This document shows positions 8,633-18,041 of a stretch of DNA of 64,000 bases, one piece after another. The notes beneath the pieces are model-generated. The model had not been told where the DNA came from. It searched no databases and saw only the letters and a list, made by a program, of their open reading frames with translations. Made by a program: the position numbers and the translations under genes. This DNA comes from Virgibacillus dokdonensis (GTDB taxonomy: Bacteria > Bacillota > Bacilli > Bacillales > Amphibacillaceae): positions 3,657,333 through 3,721,332 of the forward strand of contig NZ_LT745763.1 in NCBI RefSeq assembly GCF_900166595.1, written 5' to 3'. Numbering within the stretch: position 1 is the stretch's first letter; the number at the start of each line of letters is the position of its first letter.

Positions 8633-9331
8633 ATGAAGATTTTAATCAATGCAGACGATTTTGGCTTAACAAAAGGTGTAACAGAAGGAATTATAAAAGC
8701 ACATACAGATGGTATTGTTCAATCTACAACACTTATGATGAACGGCAAAGCTACACAATACGCTATTGCAAAAGCAAAAAAACACCCTTCCTTACAGGTG
8801 GGAATTCACCTCGTTTTAACTTGGGGAAAGCCATTGAACAACGATTTAGCCATATTAACTAATAAAGACGGTTTTTTCAAGTTTTCAAAATTGGAAAGAG
8901 AGCTTCATACAGAAGAATTAACAGCCATTAAAAAAGAGTGGCAGACACAAATAGACGCTTTTCTATCTTCCGGATTACCTCTTCACCATATTGATAGCCA
9001 CCATCATGTACATGGATGGAAAGCGCTAAAGTCTGTTATTATAGAATTAGCTACGATGTATCAAGTTCCCGTTCGCTACACAGAATCGTTACGAAATGAA
9101 AGCGATTTGCTATTAACAGAACAGATTTGGACACATTTTTATGATTCTGGGGTGAACAATAATCTCTTTTCACATTTAAAAGATTTACCGGTTAAGCATG
9201 TTGAAGTGATGGCTCATCCAGGATTTGTTGATGATGATCTACGACAACAAAGCTCATATACAATGAAGCGAGAAGAAGAATTAGAGTTACTTTGCTCCCT
9301 ACAATTGCCGGATTGGGCAGAGAGGTTTTAA
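8633..9331 (+). CDS. ChbG/YdjC-family carbohydrate deacetylase
   Basis: Metal-dependent deacetylase of the ChbG fold, 232 residues. In E. coli, ChbG removes one acetyl group from phosphorylated chitobiose or chitotriose, making it a substrate for the GH4 enzyme and an inducer. Family motifs are present: NADDFGLTKGV near the N terminus (catalytic and metal aspartates), HHIDSHHHVHGW in the middle and the HPGF loop near the C terminus. The start at 8633 follows a G-rich stretch at the right distance; an ATG 15 bases upstream has no ribosome binding site. The C terminus is complete but slightly shorter than E. coli ChbG. It lies 118 bases after the GntR gene and probably shares its regulation. 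Confidence 0.88.
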   Translation: MKILINADDFGLTKGVTEGIIKAHTDGIVQSTTLMMNGKATQYAIAKAKKHPSLQVGIHLVLTWGKPLNNDLAILTNKDGFFKFSKLERELHTEELTAIKKEWQTQIDAFLSSGLPLHHIDSHHHVHGWKALKSVIIELATMYQVPVRYTESLRNESDLLLTEQIWTHFYDSGVNNNLFSHLKDLPVKHVEVMAHPGFVDDDLRQQSSYTMKREEELELLCSLQLPDWAERF

Positions 9332-9791
9332 CCGAGCGTTTCTCCCGAATAGCATATTTTTAAGAGATACTCTTTAAAAATTGGAAGTTGTGAGCTAGTC
9401 TAAATGCAAACATCGCATAAAAGTCCATTTCGAATGAGTCCTTCATCCATATGGCGATGAAAGAAAACACCCACTAATTGAAGTATCCCTTGATATACAA
9501 GTTTTGAAAGATTAGTAGTAAGGAAAAATCAAGGTCTTAAGGTAAACCCTTAATGAAAAGGGGGCTTACTCGACACTAATTGTTAGATCACACAGGCACG
9601 AACTAAAGACCTCTGCATGAATTGGGTATGTAGGTTTTCTGTGAACTACTCGCGACTTAGCATAGCTTAAAGTGGGAGAGACTTCTCTCGCAAATACGTT
9701 AATGTTTAATAGCAACTCTTCATGACTTGTACATGGCATATTACTGTATAGCCTTCGCTACAGATTAAAAAATTTCACTGGAGGAGAACAG
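9332..9791. other. Gene-free spacer with partial repeats
   Basis: No gene seen. It contains GCATAAAAGTCCATTT (9415-9430), shared exactly with the opposite strand at 19213-19228. It also has a loose nested inverted repeat: AGGTCTT at 9532 with AAGACCT at 9606, around a CCCTT/AAGGG pair. Confidence 0.5.
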
Positions 9792-10538
9792 ATGAACGCT
9801 CAACCTGGTTCCATTGCAAAAGTTTGTTTGCTTGCAGGCAAAATCATGCTGGAAAGCGGTGCTGAAACGTATCGTGTAGAGGACACGATGAACCGGATTG
9901 CTGCATCATTTGGACTTGAAAACGCTGAAAGTTATGCTACACCTACAGGGGTTCAGTTTTCTACGGAAGGAGAAGTTTCCTATTTTCGGAGAATTTCCAA
10001 TCGTTCCAATGATCTTCAAAGAATTACAGACGTCAATAGTATATCTAGGCAAATTACAGCCCAATCCTTAGATGCCAAAGAAGCTTTATTGCTTTTAAAA
10101 GGAATCGAACATCAGAGTGAAACTTTTCCACTTTGGTTACAGTTTATAGCTGCTGCCCTTGCTAGCGGAAGTTTTGCCATTATGTTCGGAGGTTCTTGGT
10201 CTGATTTTTTACCTGCCTGTATTGCTGGTGCTCTCGGATATGCTGCTATGATTTGGATTGAAAAATTAATTGAAATACGGTTCTTTGCTGAATTCATAGC
10301 CTCATTTTTCATTGCTGTTATTGCGGCTTTCAGTATTCATGCTGGATTTGGGCAGCATTTAGATAAAATTATTATAGGTGCTGTGATGCCGCTTGTCCCT
10401 GGTTTACATATTACAAATGCCGTTCGTGATTTAGTTGCTGGTCATTTAGTAGCAGGCATCTCAAAAGGCGTAGAAGCTACATTAACAGCATTTGCGATTG
10501 GTGCAGGCGTTGCTGTTCTGTTTGCATTTTTTCCGTAG
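9792..10538 (+). CDS. Threonine/serine exporter, ThrE N-terminal (YjjP-like) subunit
   Basis: A 248-residue member of the ThrE family (DUF1212). The N-terminal 110 residues are the soluble conserved region, with GAETYRVEDTMNRIAASFGL. From about residue 115 there are hydrophobic membrane segments ending VAVLFAFFP. In Corynebacterium the ThrE functions are fused in one protein; here, as in enterobacterial YjjP/YjjB, they are split over two adjacent genes. It has a GGAGGAG ribosome binding site. The next gene supplies the second half of the exporter, so the pair likely exports threonine, serine or a related small metabolite. Confidence 0.85.
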   Translation: MNAQPGSIAKVCLLAGKIMLESGAETYRVEDTMNRIAASFGLENAESYATPTGVQFSTEGEVSYFRRISNRSNDLQRITDVNSISRQITAQSLDAKEALLLLKGIEHQSETFPLWLQFIAAALASGSFAIMFGGSWSDFLPACIAGALGYAAMIWIEKLIEIRFFAEFIASFFIAVIAAFSIHAGFGQHLDKIIIGAVMPLVPGLHITNAVRDLVAGHLVAGISKGVEATLTAFAIGAGVAVLFAFFP

Positions 10539-10641
10539 AATGCATTTATAACGTTAAAAAGTATACACTAAAGAATGGTAACTTATTTAAGCATTTATCC
10601 ATGATTTCTGTTTTAATGATCTTCACTAGGGAGTGATTACA

Positions 10642-11085
10642 ATGTTACTTGCTCAGCTTGTTACAAGTTATGTTGCGGCGGCTGGTTTTGGTATTCTTTT
10701 TAATGCACCGAAGCACTCTCTTTTTCAATGCGGTATGGTTGGAATGTTCGGTTGGATGGTTTATTATATTTTAGTTGAACAAGGATTAGATGCTGTTCCT
10801 GCTAGTCTTTTTGGTTCTATGCTTGTAGGGATACTTAGTCAACTTTGTGCAAAGATATTTAAAATGCCCATTATTATTTTTAATGTTTCAGGCATTATTC
10901 CGCTTGTACCTGGTGGTTTAGCTTACGATGCGATGCGAAAGTTTGTAGAAAATGACTACTATACCGCGGTACAACTTTCAGCAAAGGTCATGCTACTTGC
11001 TGGAGCAATCGCTATCGGATTGATGTTTTCCGAGGTAATGAATCAATTGATGAAAAAAACTTCAGGCTGGCTTCATATAGAATAG
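10642..11085 (+). CDS. Threonine/serine exporter, YjjB-like subunit (ThrE C-terminal half)
   Basis: An integral membrane protein of 147 residues with four to five hydrophobic helices and the family segment SGIIPLVPGGLAYDAMRKFVENDY. It partners the YjjP-like protein encoded just upstream. I placed the start at the ATG at 10642, because AGGGAG lies 8 bases before it. A GTG three codons earlier sits inside that ribosome binding site. Confidence 0.85.
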   Translation: MLLAQLVTSYVAAAGFGILFNAPKHSLFQCGMVGMFGWMVYYILVEQGLDAVPASLFGSMLVGILSQLCAKIFKMPIIIFNVSGIIPLVPGGLAYDAMRKFVENDYYTAVQLSAKVMLLAGAIAIGLMFSEVMNQLMKKTSGWLHIE

Positions 11086-11150
11086 TTGATTTTCACATTT
11101 TAACCTTATATGATAGTTGTGTTACTAAACAGAAAATGGAGAGGGTTCTA

Positions 11151-12623
11151 TTGAAAACGGTGGATAAACCAAACGTCGTGATTGTCATCTTTGGAGCAAC
11201 AGGGGATTTATCAAAAAGAAAGTTATTCCCTTCCATTTATCGTCTTTATCAAAACGGAAAAATTGGTGAGGATTTTGCAGTTGTTGGTCTTGCTCGCCGT
11301 CCGTGGACGAATGATATCTTTCGCGAAAAAGTATGTGAATCAATAAACGAATCAGAATCAAACAATCAAATAGACCTAGAAGCATTTGCTTCTCATTTTT
11401 ATTATCAGTCTTTTGATGTTACAGATAGTTCATCTTATACCCATTTAGATGGATTGTTAAACCATCTAGAAGGTCAATACCAAACAGATGGGAATCGAAT
11501 TTTTTACTTAGCTATGGCTCCGGAATACTTTGGAACGATTGCTAATCAAATTGAACAAAACGGTTTAAAAGAAAGTGTAGGCTGGACAAGGTTGGTCATT
11601 GAAAAGCCATTCGGGCACGATCATACCTCGGCAAAAGCGTTGAACAATCAAATCCGATTAGCATTTAATGAAGATCAAATATATCGTATTGACCATTATT
11701 TAGGAAAAGAAATGGTGCAAAATATTGAAGTTATTCGCTTTGCAAACGGGATATTTGAACATTTATGGAACAACCGATTTATTTCCAATATCCAAGTTAC
11801 GTCCAGTGAAAAACTCGGTGTCGAAGAACGCGCGCGATATTATGATCGCTCAGGAGCAACAAGAGATATGGTGCAAAACCATATGCTTCAAATGGTCGCC
11901 TTACTAGCAATGGAGCCGCCCATTAAGCTAACTCCCGAAGAAATACGTTCAGAAAAAGTGAAAGTATTACGAGCTCTGCGGCTTGTTGAACCAACAGAGG
12001 TTGAAAATTATTTCGTCCGTGGCCAATACGGTCCAGGCCCTCTAGGAAAAGGATATCGCGAAGAAGCGCCAGAATTGAAAAACTCGATCACAGAAACGTA
12101 CGTTGCTGGGAAGGTAATGATTGATAACTATCGTTGGGCAGGCGTCCCTTTCTATATTCGAACAGGTAAGAAAATGAAAGAAAAATCAATTAAGATCGTT
12201 GTTGAATTTAAAGATATTCCAATGAATCTATATTATAAGGATGAAGCAAAGAGACATCCTAATCTGCTCGTCATCAACATTCAACCAGACGAAGGCATTA
12301 CACTTCATTTAAATGCAAAAAAAGCTGGTATAGGTTCCATTGCCCAACCAATTGAATTATCTTATACAAACAATGGTGTCGATGGAATAAACACACCAGA
12401 AGCTTATGAAAAATTAATTTACGATTGTATTATCGGTGATACGACTAACTTTACCCATTGGGATGAAGTAGCCTATTCATGGAAATATGTAGATGCTGTT
12501 TTAGACGCATGGTCAAAAACAGAGCCTCTGTTTCCAAATTACGCTGCCGGATCAATGGGACCAGAAGCGGCAGACCGCCTACTTGAAAAAGACGGGTTCC
12601 ATTGGTGGCCAATAACCGATTAA
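11151..12623 (+). CDS. zwf: Glucose-6-phosphate 1-dehydrogenase
   Basis: The first enzyme of the oxidative pentose phosphate pathway. It oxidises glucose 6-phosphate to 6-phosphogluconolactone and produces NADPH. The protein is 490 residues, normal length. The coenzyme loop is IFGATGDLSKRKL near residues 13-25. The active-site segment RIDHYLGKE and the EKPFGHD lysine region are intact. The best start is TTG at 11151, preceded by GGAGAGGG; it gives MKTVDKPNVVIVIFGATGDL, which lines up with the B. subtilis N terminus. An ATG 15 bases earlier overlaps the ribosome binding site. The gene is monocistronic with a strong terminator. Confidence 0.96.
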   Translation: MKTVDKPNVVIVIFGATGDLSKRKLFPSIYRLYQNGKIGEDFAVVGLARRPWTNDIFREKVCESINESESNNQIDLEAFASHFYYQSFDVTDSSSYTHLDGLLNHLEGQYQTDGNRIFYLAMAPEYFGTIANQIEQNGLKESVGWTRLVIEKPFGHDHTSAKALNNQIRLAFNEDQIYRIDHYLGKEMVQNIEVIRFANGIFEHLWNNRFISNIQVTSSEKLGVEERARYYDRSGATRDMVQNHMLQMVALLAMEPPIKLTPEEIRSEKVKVLRALRLVEPTEVENYFVRGQYGPGPLGKGYREEAPELKNSITETYVAGKVMIDNYRWAGVPFYIRTGKKMKEKSIKIVVEFKDIPMNLYYKDEAKRHPNLLVINIQPDEGITLHLNAKKAGIGSIAQPIELSYTNNGVDGINTPEAYEKLIYDCIIGDTTNFTHWDEVAYSWKYVDAVLDAWSKTEPLFPNYAAGSMGPEAADRLLEKDGFHWWPITD

Positions 12624-12629
12624 AACTGA

Positions 12630-12664
12630 AGCTCTTTGCTTTTATAGCAAAGAGCTTTTTTTGT
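12630..12664 (+). terminator. zwf terminator
   Basis: The perfect 11-bp arms AGCTCTTTGCT and AGCAAAGAGCT around TTTAT are followed by an unbroken T run, 7 bases after the zwf stop codon. Confidence 0.93.
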
Positions 12665-12678
12665 TTACTATGATGATG

Positions 12679-12759
12679 CGCGAACTTCTGGCTTCCGCGA
12701 GCGATTTTCTGGCTGACGTGAGCGATTTTTCGACTGACGCGAGTGATTTCCACGCAGGA
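12679..12759 (+). repeat. Degenerate 21-bp tandem repeat
   Basis: Three successive 21-base units start at 12697, 12718 and 12739, each built on GCGAGCGATTTT followed by CTGAC-like sequence. A shorter fourth unit precedes them. The array fills the gap between the converging zwf and RND genes. It is richer in GC than its surroundings. Confidence 0.7.
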
Positions 12760-12816
12760 GCTATCGAGGTTTCGACACATGAAAAAAGGTTCCTTCAGCA
12801 GAAAACTCTTTTCATT

Positions 12817-15800
12817 TTATTTCTTTTTATGACGTTTTGTAATTTTTGCGGTTAGATCATCAAATAATGTGTAAATAACTGGGATTAACAGCAGGGTGAA
12901 GATACTGGATATCCCGAGACCAAATATGATTGTAACAGCTAATGGTTGTTGTGTTTCCGCACCTTCCCCTAAAGCCATTGCTAATGGTACCATTGCTAAA
13001 ATAGTGGTTAGTGTCGTCATTAGGATTGGACGCAATCTACTTGGCCCTGCTTCTAATATAGCAGCGTATCGTTCCATTCCTTTACGACGCAGAAGATTGA
13101 TATAATCTACTAGCACAATGGAGTTATTGACGACAATCCCTGCCAGCATAATAATTCCAATAAACGCTGGGATACTTAATGGAATTCCCGCAATAAAGAG
13201 TCCAAGCATTACTCCAATCACTGTTGTTGGCATAGCAAACATAATGATGAGCGGAAATAGGAAGTTTTCAAACTGAACAGCCATCACCGCATATACAAGG
13301 AAAATCGAGAATACTAATGCGATTGCTAAATCAGTAAATGATTCTGTCATATCCTGTGATTGACCACCAATTTCATAGTTATAACCTTCAGGGAGATCCA
13401 TGTTATTCAACGTCTGCTCAACATCTTGGGTTATACTCCCTAAATCACGATCAACGATTTGACTGGTCACATTCATTTGTGGTTGCTGATTTTCTCTTTG
13501 CAAACTTACAGGTCCACTCATTTGTTTAAATGTAGCTACCTCATCCAAGGAAATGGTTGGACCTTGCGGCGTTTGAATTTTCATATCATGCAGATCCTCT
13601 ATTTTACTCCGCTTCTCTTCAGGATACATTAATGTAACATCCATCTCCTGACCTTCTTCTCTATATTTTGTTGCTACTTGACCAGTGAATTGCATTTGAA
13701 TTTGCCCTAAGACTTGTTCTTGATTCAGTCCATACAGCGCAGCTTTTTCTTGATCCACTTCAATATTCATTTGCGGTACACCTTCAGAAGCTGACGACTC
13801 AGGATTATAAATTCCTTCTACTTGTTCAATCTCTTGAACAACTTGTTCAGAAATATCTCTTAACATATCGTGTTCTGGCCCGTTTAACTGGATTTGAATC
13901 GGATCGCCCATATTCATACCAGAATCCATGGAATGAACAGTAATTTCTGCACCTGCTATTTCCTGCAACTTATTATCTATCTCTTGAACGATTTGCACCG
14001 TTGTTTTTTCTCGTTCACCCGAAGGAATGAGTTGCATTGTATAAACGGCTTGATTTCCACTACTGCTTCCACCTCCAGCAGCCATGCCTCCGCCGCCAAC
14101 ACTGACGTAATTTGTTTCAATCACAGATTCAAATGGCGTTAATTCCTTATTAACTTGATCTACAATGTCTTCTGTATGCTCTAAAGAACTCCCAGGCGTT
14201 GTTTCTACACGGATTTCTAATTGCCCTTGATCTGCAGAAGGAATAAATTCAGCTCCAATAAACGGTGTCAACGCAAGGCTTCCGACAATAGCTAAAATGG
14301 TAACAAAAACGGTTGTTTTCCGATGACCAAGTACCCATTTAAGAACCTTTTTATATTTGGCATTTATCCAACCTAAAAAGCGATCGAACCAATAACGTTT
14401 CCCACTATCTTGCAACGCTTTTTGTAACAGTTTAGAAGATAGCATTGGCACTAAAGTAATTGCTACTACTAAAGAAGTAATTAGGGAAAACGAAACTGCT
14501 AGTGCCAAAGGTGTAAACATATCAGAGGCAATTCCTTCTACATAAATAATTGGTAGAAATACAACCAATGTCGTTGTTGTTGAAGCAATTACCGCAGGCG
14601 CTAACTCCGTCGCTCCTTGTATAGCTGCATCTTTTAAACTATATCCACGTTGTCTATATGAATAAATATGTTCCAAGATAACAATAGAGCTATCTACCAT
14701 CATGCCGAGCCCAAGTGCTAGACCACCTAAAGTTAATATATTTAATGTTTCACCTGTAAAGTACATTAAAATAAACGTTGTTATAATCGCAATTGGTATT
14801 GACAAACCAATAACAATCGTTGCACGGACACTTTTTAAAAAGAGAAGCAAAATAAATATGGAGATAACCCCACCAATTAAAATGTTTTGTACAACAGAGT
14901 CAATCGACATTTGAATAAAATCAGATGTATCAATAATAACGTCCAAATTAGCGTCTGAAGGTAAATCTTGTTTTATTTCTTTTAAGCTATCTTCTATATT
15001 GGTAGCTACTTCCACTGTATTACTATCTGTCTTTTTTAAAATAGATAACACTACAGAAGGCTTACCGTTAACTAAGGTTAGCCCAGCATCTGTTTTAAAG
15101 TCATCTTTCACTTCAGCTAAATCATTAACATGCACCGTTGCGCCAGATTCCGTTTGAACGATCGTTTGTTTGATATCCTCTAATGATTCAAATTGCCCGG
15201 TTACTCGAATTTGTAAATCTTTGTCACCTTTCTCCACTGTACCTACTGACGCTGATTGATTCGTACTCGACAACGCCTGCATAATAGCTTGGGAAGTAGT
15301 TCCATACTGTTGTAGTTTAGCTTCATCAAGAATTAATTGAATCTCTCGTTCTTTTCCACCTTCTACATTAACGGAACCTACACCACCTTGTCGCTCCAAA
15401 AATGGGACGACTTGTTCATCAGCGGTTTCCGTTAACGATGCTACATTTTCTCCAGTTAAACCAACCCACATAACGGGCAGTTGGTCTGGATTAAAACGCA
15501 TGATATTTGGGTCCCCTGCTTGACTAGGAAGAACCCCTTTCACTTGGTCAACACTTTCTCTTACATCCAATAAAGCTTGATCTAAATCTGTGCCATTTTT
15601 AAACATAAGTAAGACAAGCGAAGAACCGGCTTGCGATTGCGATTGTACCGTTTCAATTCCTTCTACTGTACTAACTGCTGATTCAATTGGTCTACTGATT
15701 AAATTTTCTACTTCTTGTGGCGCTGCATCTTGATAAGATGTCGCTACAACTGCTACTGGGAGATCAATTTTTGGAAAAAGATCTACGGTCAAGCTCCGTA

Positions 15801-15885
15801 AAGAAACAGCTCCCAGAGCTAGTAGAGCAACAACAATCATAATAACGCCAACGGGACGTTTGACAGATGTTTTAATTAACTTCAA
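12817..15885 (-). CDS. RND-family efflux transporter (AcrB/SwrC-like)
   Basis: A proton-driven multidrug or lipid efflux pump of 1022 residues. It has the RND layout: TM1 near residues 12-30, a large extracytoplasmic loop, TM2-6, a second loop and TM8-12. The TM4 segment GLALGLGMMVDSSIVILEH contains the proton-relay aspartate. Gram-positive relatives include SwrC (YerP), which exports surfactin and other amphiphiles. The gene starts 3 bases after the adaptor gene, and a TetR regulator heads the operon. The substrate is unknown. The C terminus ends TKRHKKK and appears complete. Confidence 0.92.
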   Translation of the reverse strand: MKLIKTSVKRPVGVIMIVVALLALGAVSLRSLTVDLFPKIDLPVAVVATSYQDAAPQEVENLISRPIESAVSTVEGIETVQSQSQAGSSLVLLMFKNGTDLDQALLDVRESVDQVKGVLPSQAGDPNIMRFNPDQLPVMWVGLTGENVASLTETADEQVVPFLERQGGVGSVNVEGGKEREIQLILDEAKLQQYGTTSQAIMQALSSTNQSASVGTVEKGDKDLQIRVTGQFESLEDIKQTIVQTESGATVHVNDLAEVKDDFKTDAGLTLVNGKPSVVLSILKKTDSNTVEVATNIEDSLKEIKQDLPSDANLDVIIDTSDFIQMSIDSVVQNILIGGVISIFILLLFLKSVRATIVIGLSIPIAIITTFILMYFTGETLNILTLGGLALGLGMMVDSSIVILEHIYSYRQRGYSLKDAAIQGATELAPAVIASTTTTLVVFLPIIYVEGIASDMFTPLALAVSFSLITSLVVAITLVPMLSSKLLQKALQDSGKRYWFDRFLGWINAKYKKVLKWVLGHRKTTVFVTILAIVGSLALTPFIGAEFIPSADQGQLEIRVETTPGSSLEHTEDIVDQVNKELTPFESVIETNYVSVGGGGMAAGGGSSSGNQAVYTMQLIPSGEREKTTVQIVQEIDNKLQEIAGAEITVHSMDSGMNMGDPIQIQLNGPEHDMLRDISEQVVQEIEQVEGIYNPESSASEGVPQMNIEVDQEKAALYGLNQEQVLGQIQMQFTGQVATKYREEGQEMDVTLMYPEEKRSKIEDLHDMKIQTPQGPTISLDEVATFKQMSGPVSLQRENQQPQMNVTSQIVDRDLGSITQDVEQTLNNMDLPEGYNYEIGGQSQDMTESFTDLAIALVFSIFLVYAVMAVQFENFLFPLIIMFAMPTTVIGVMLGLFIAGIPLSIPAFIGIIMLAGIVVNNSIVLVDYINLLRRKGMERYAAILEAGPSRLRPILMTTLTTILAMVPLAMALGEGAETQQPLAVTIIFGLGISSIFTLLLIPVIYTLFDDLTAKITKRHKKK

Positions 15886-15888
15886 GGT

Positions 15889-16743
15889 TTACTCCCCTTT
15901 CGCAACTTTAACCTGGCTTCCATCCTTTAACGATAGTTGTCCTTTTACGATAACTTGATCGCCAGATTTCACGTCGCCTTCAATTGCCGTTTCTTCTGTT
16001 TGTGATTCTTCCACAGAAACGTCCACACGCTTTGCTTGCTTATCTTTTACAATATAGACAAACGATTCACCGCCTTGTTCTTCCACAGCACTGGTTGGAA
16101 CTACGATAGCATCTTTTATTGTCGTTTCCTTTACAATTAACTGAGCGGTCATGCCTGGTAATAGCTCCGAATCTTCATTATCGATCTCCGCTTCTATAGG
16201 ATAAAGCCCTGTATCATTTGGAACGGAACCAACAGAAGTAATCGTTGCTGTCCATTCTTTTCCTTCTATATGGATAGGTAGCTCATCATCTTCTTCCAAT
16301 AGTTTACGATCACTTGCTGTTACAGACAATTCCACTGTTAAAGGATGAAAATCTGCAACAATCGCTAGAGGTTCTTCTTGAGACACCATTTCTCCCTCAT
16401 TTGCGGTTAGTTGAACAAGCTTGCCATCTTTAGGTGCACGAATACTTTGGCTTCCAGCTTGTGAAATGATCGTGGCAATAACCTCATTTTCCTCCACCTG
16501 GTCTCCATTGTTAACCTTTAACTCATCAATTTTTCCTGAGGCTTGCAACATCACGGGACTGGAAACAGAGGGACGCGTTCTGCCATAAATACTTTTTTCA
16601 ATTTCAATAGAACCTTCCTTCACCTCTTCTGTTTCCACAGGTACTACGCGCTTTTCCTTTTCCTCTTTTGTTTCTTCTTGATTACATGCAGCTAATAAAA
16701 GAATCATCCATACAACCGTTCCAACAATTATAATCTTCTTCAC
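15889..16743 (-). CDS. RND efflux periplasmic-adaptor-type (MFP) lipoprotein
   Basis: A 284-residue membrane fusion protein. It has a lipoprotein signal peptide with lipobox LLAAC (Cys20), a charged linker, a split biotinyl-lipoyl-like hairpin domain (about 55-125, with the KDGKLVQLTANEGEMV segment) and a beta-barrel and C-terminal domain (130-284). In Firmicutes such adaptors link the RND pump to the cell wall side. The alpha-helical hairpin of Gram-negative homologues is nearly absent here, as is usual when no outer-membrane channel exists. It lies between the TetR and RND genes in one operon. Confidence 0.88.
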   Translation of the reverse strand: MKKIIIVGTVVWMILLLAACNQEETKEEKEKRVVPVETEEVKEGSIEIEKSIYGRTRPSVSSPVMLQASGKIDELKVNNGDQVEENEVIATIISQAGSQSIRAPKDGKLVQLTANEGEMVSQEEPLAIVADFHPLTVELSVTASDRKLLEEDDELPIHIEGKEWTATITSVGSVPNDTGLYPIEAEIDNEDSELLPGMTAQLIVKETTIKDAIVVPTSAVEEQGGESFVYIVKDKQAKRVDVSVEESQTEETAIEGDVKSGDQVIVKGQLSLKDGSQVKVAKGE

Positions 16744-16775
16744 CTGTGTTGCTCCTCTCTATCACTATCAAGCTG

Positions 16776-17651
16776 TTATAATAATTCAATATTCAATATA
16801 GTAGCGATTTTACTGACATCTTCTATTAATATATCATAGGCATAAAAATGGGCCAGTAAACCTTGAATAACAACGATATTACAATCTTCAAGCCCTTCTT
16901 TTTCCAATAGGCGTACAACTTCATATAATCGCTCTTTTTTGCTTTGTTGCACATCTAACAATACTATCTTTTCTTTTAAAGCGTTTAAAACCTTTTGCAA
17001 TGTCTGCTTCTCCAAGGTAGATCTTCTCGTTGATTTGTAGATTTCCGAGATTTGTGCCATATCGACCAGTCCGGAAGATTCTCGCTTTAACATACCCGTT
17101 ATTAAATCATGCAAACGCCGAACAATAAATTCCCCCGCTTGCTCTTTATCAAGATCAACATTTTCCAAAACAAACCAATGGAAATAACTATGTAATAAGC
17201 CTTCTGCTTGAATAATCGCATCGATTAAAAATTCCCGCAATTGCTTCCCATATATCTTTTCTAAGTTGTCCTTCAACCAATGAAAATGATCTACCCTTAC
17301 ATCCGTTAATTGTTGATCCAACTCCTCAATAATAAGGATATTACTTCTAAAATACATCATAATATGGTCCTTATGTTGTTCCATATATTTCATTAATATG
17401 GCTATTTGTTTGGCAAAGCGTTCTTTATCGTCACCTTTCACATCTACCTGGTTCAGTTCTTCCATAACCTGTATGTGAAATGCTTTTACAGTTGTTATCG
17501 TAAATGCTTTTTTAGATGGAAAATAACTGTAAAAAGAACCCTTTGAAATACCTGCTTTATTGGCAATTTCTTGAATAGACGTATTATGATAGCCTTTTTC
17601 AGCAATTAATTTCATGCCAATTTCCATTAATTTCTTTTTCTTTTCAAGCAT
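16776..17651 (-). CDS. TetR-family regulator of the RND operon
   Basis: A 291-residue transcriptional repressor, long for the family. The TetR DNA-binding domain occupies residues 1-55, with IAEKGYHNTSIQEIANKAGISKGSFYSYFPSK (helix-turn-helix plus the conserved FYxYF). The remaining 230 residues form the helical ligand-binding and dimer region. I used the ATG at 17651; a GTG 9 bases upstream lies in the AGGTGAGGG ribosome binding region. It is the first gene of the efflux operon and most likely represses it from the palindrome about 100 bases upstream. The extra length compared with typical 190-210-residue TetR proteins suggests an added C-terminal domain. Confidence 0.88.
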   Translation of the reverse strand: MLEKKKKLMEIGMKLIAEKGYHNTSIQEIANKAGISKGSFYSYFPSKKAFTITTVKAFHIQVMEELNQVDVKGDDKERFAKQIAILMKYMEQHKDHIMMYFRSNILIIEELDQQLTDVRVDHFHWLKDNLEKIYGKQLREFLIDAIIQAEGLLHSYFHWFVLENVDLDKEQAGEFIVRRLHDLITGMLKRESSGLVDMAQISEIYKSTRRSTLEKQTLQKVLNALKEKIVLLDVQQSKKERLYEVVRLLEKEGLEDCNIVVIQGLLAHFYAYDILIEDVSKIATILNIELL

Positions 17652-18041
17652 TGCCCTCACCTATTTCTTTTACGAAACATAGCGGAAAATGTTTCAATGG
17701 TTTCACTTTTTTGAAACATTTACAAAAAGATGCTGTTTAACTATCCCTTTGACTAACTGGTCAGTCAATCAGAGATGTTCATATGATAACAGTATATGCG
17801 TTGTAAAAACAAGTTAAAAAACTCACTTACTTTCATTGGAGAAAAAAGTATGATTAGAAAATAGTTAAACAAGACTGGATATCGCACATTAATATGCGAA
17901 CAGCTCTCGGTAGTCGTTAAGTTACAACTATTCTTTTGACAACAATGAAATCAAGCCAAGTAATTTAATACATCGTTATTTGCATTTTGTCATATAGATT
18001 TATTAGCATATTTACAAAAATCGGTATCACTCACACAGCTG
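17652..18041. other. Spacer with efflux-operon control region
   Basis: Holds two inverted repeats upstream of the TetR gene: an AAATGTTTCA pair at about 17690-17723 and the operator-like site at 17750-17767. The remainder (17800-18041) shows no gene. Confidence 0.5.
17750..17767 (-). promoter_or_regulatory. Candidate TetR operator
   Basis: TGACTAACTGGTCAGTCA is a near-perfect 18-bp palindrome of the kind bound by TetR-family repressors. On the minus strand TTGACT within it can serve as the -35 box of the operon promoter, so bound repressor would block RNA polymerase. Confidence 0.55.

Noticed and set aside
12451..12780. Minus-strand frame over the zwf end and the 21-bp repeat
   Set aside because: Its peptide repeats (SRKIAHVSQKIA-like) arise from the tandem DNA repeat, and the rest is antisense to zwf.
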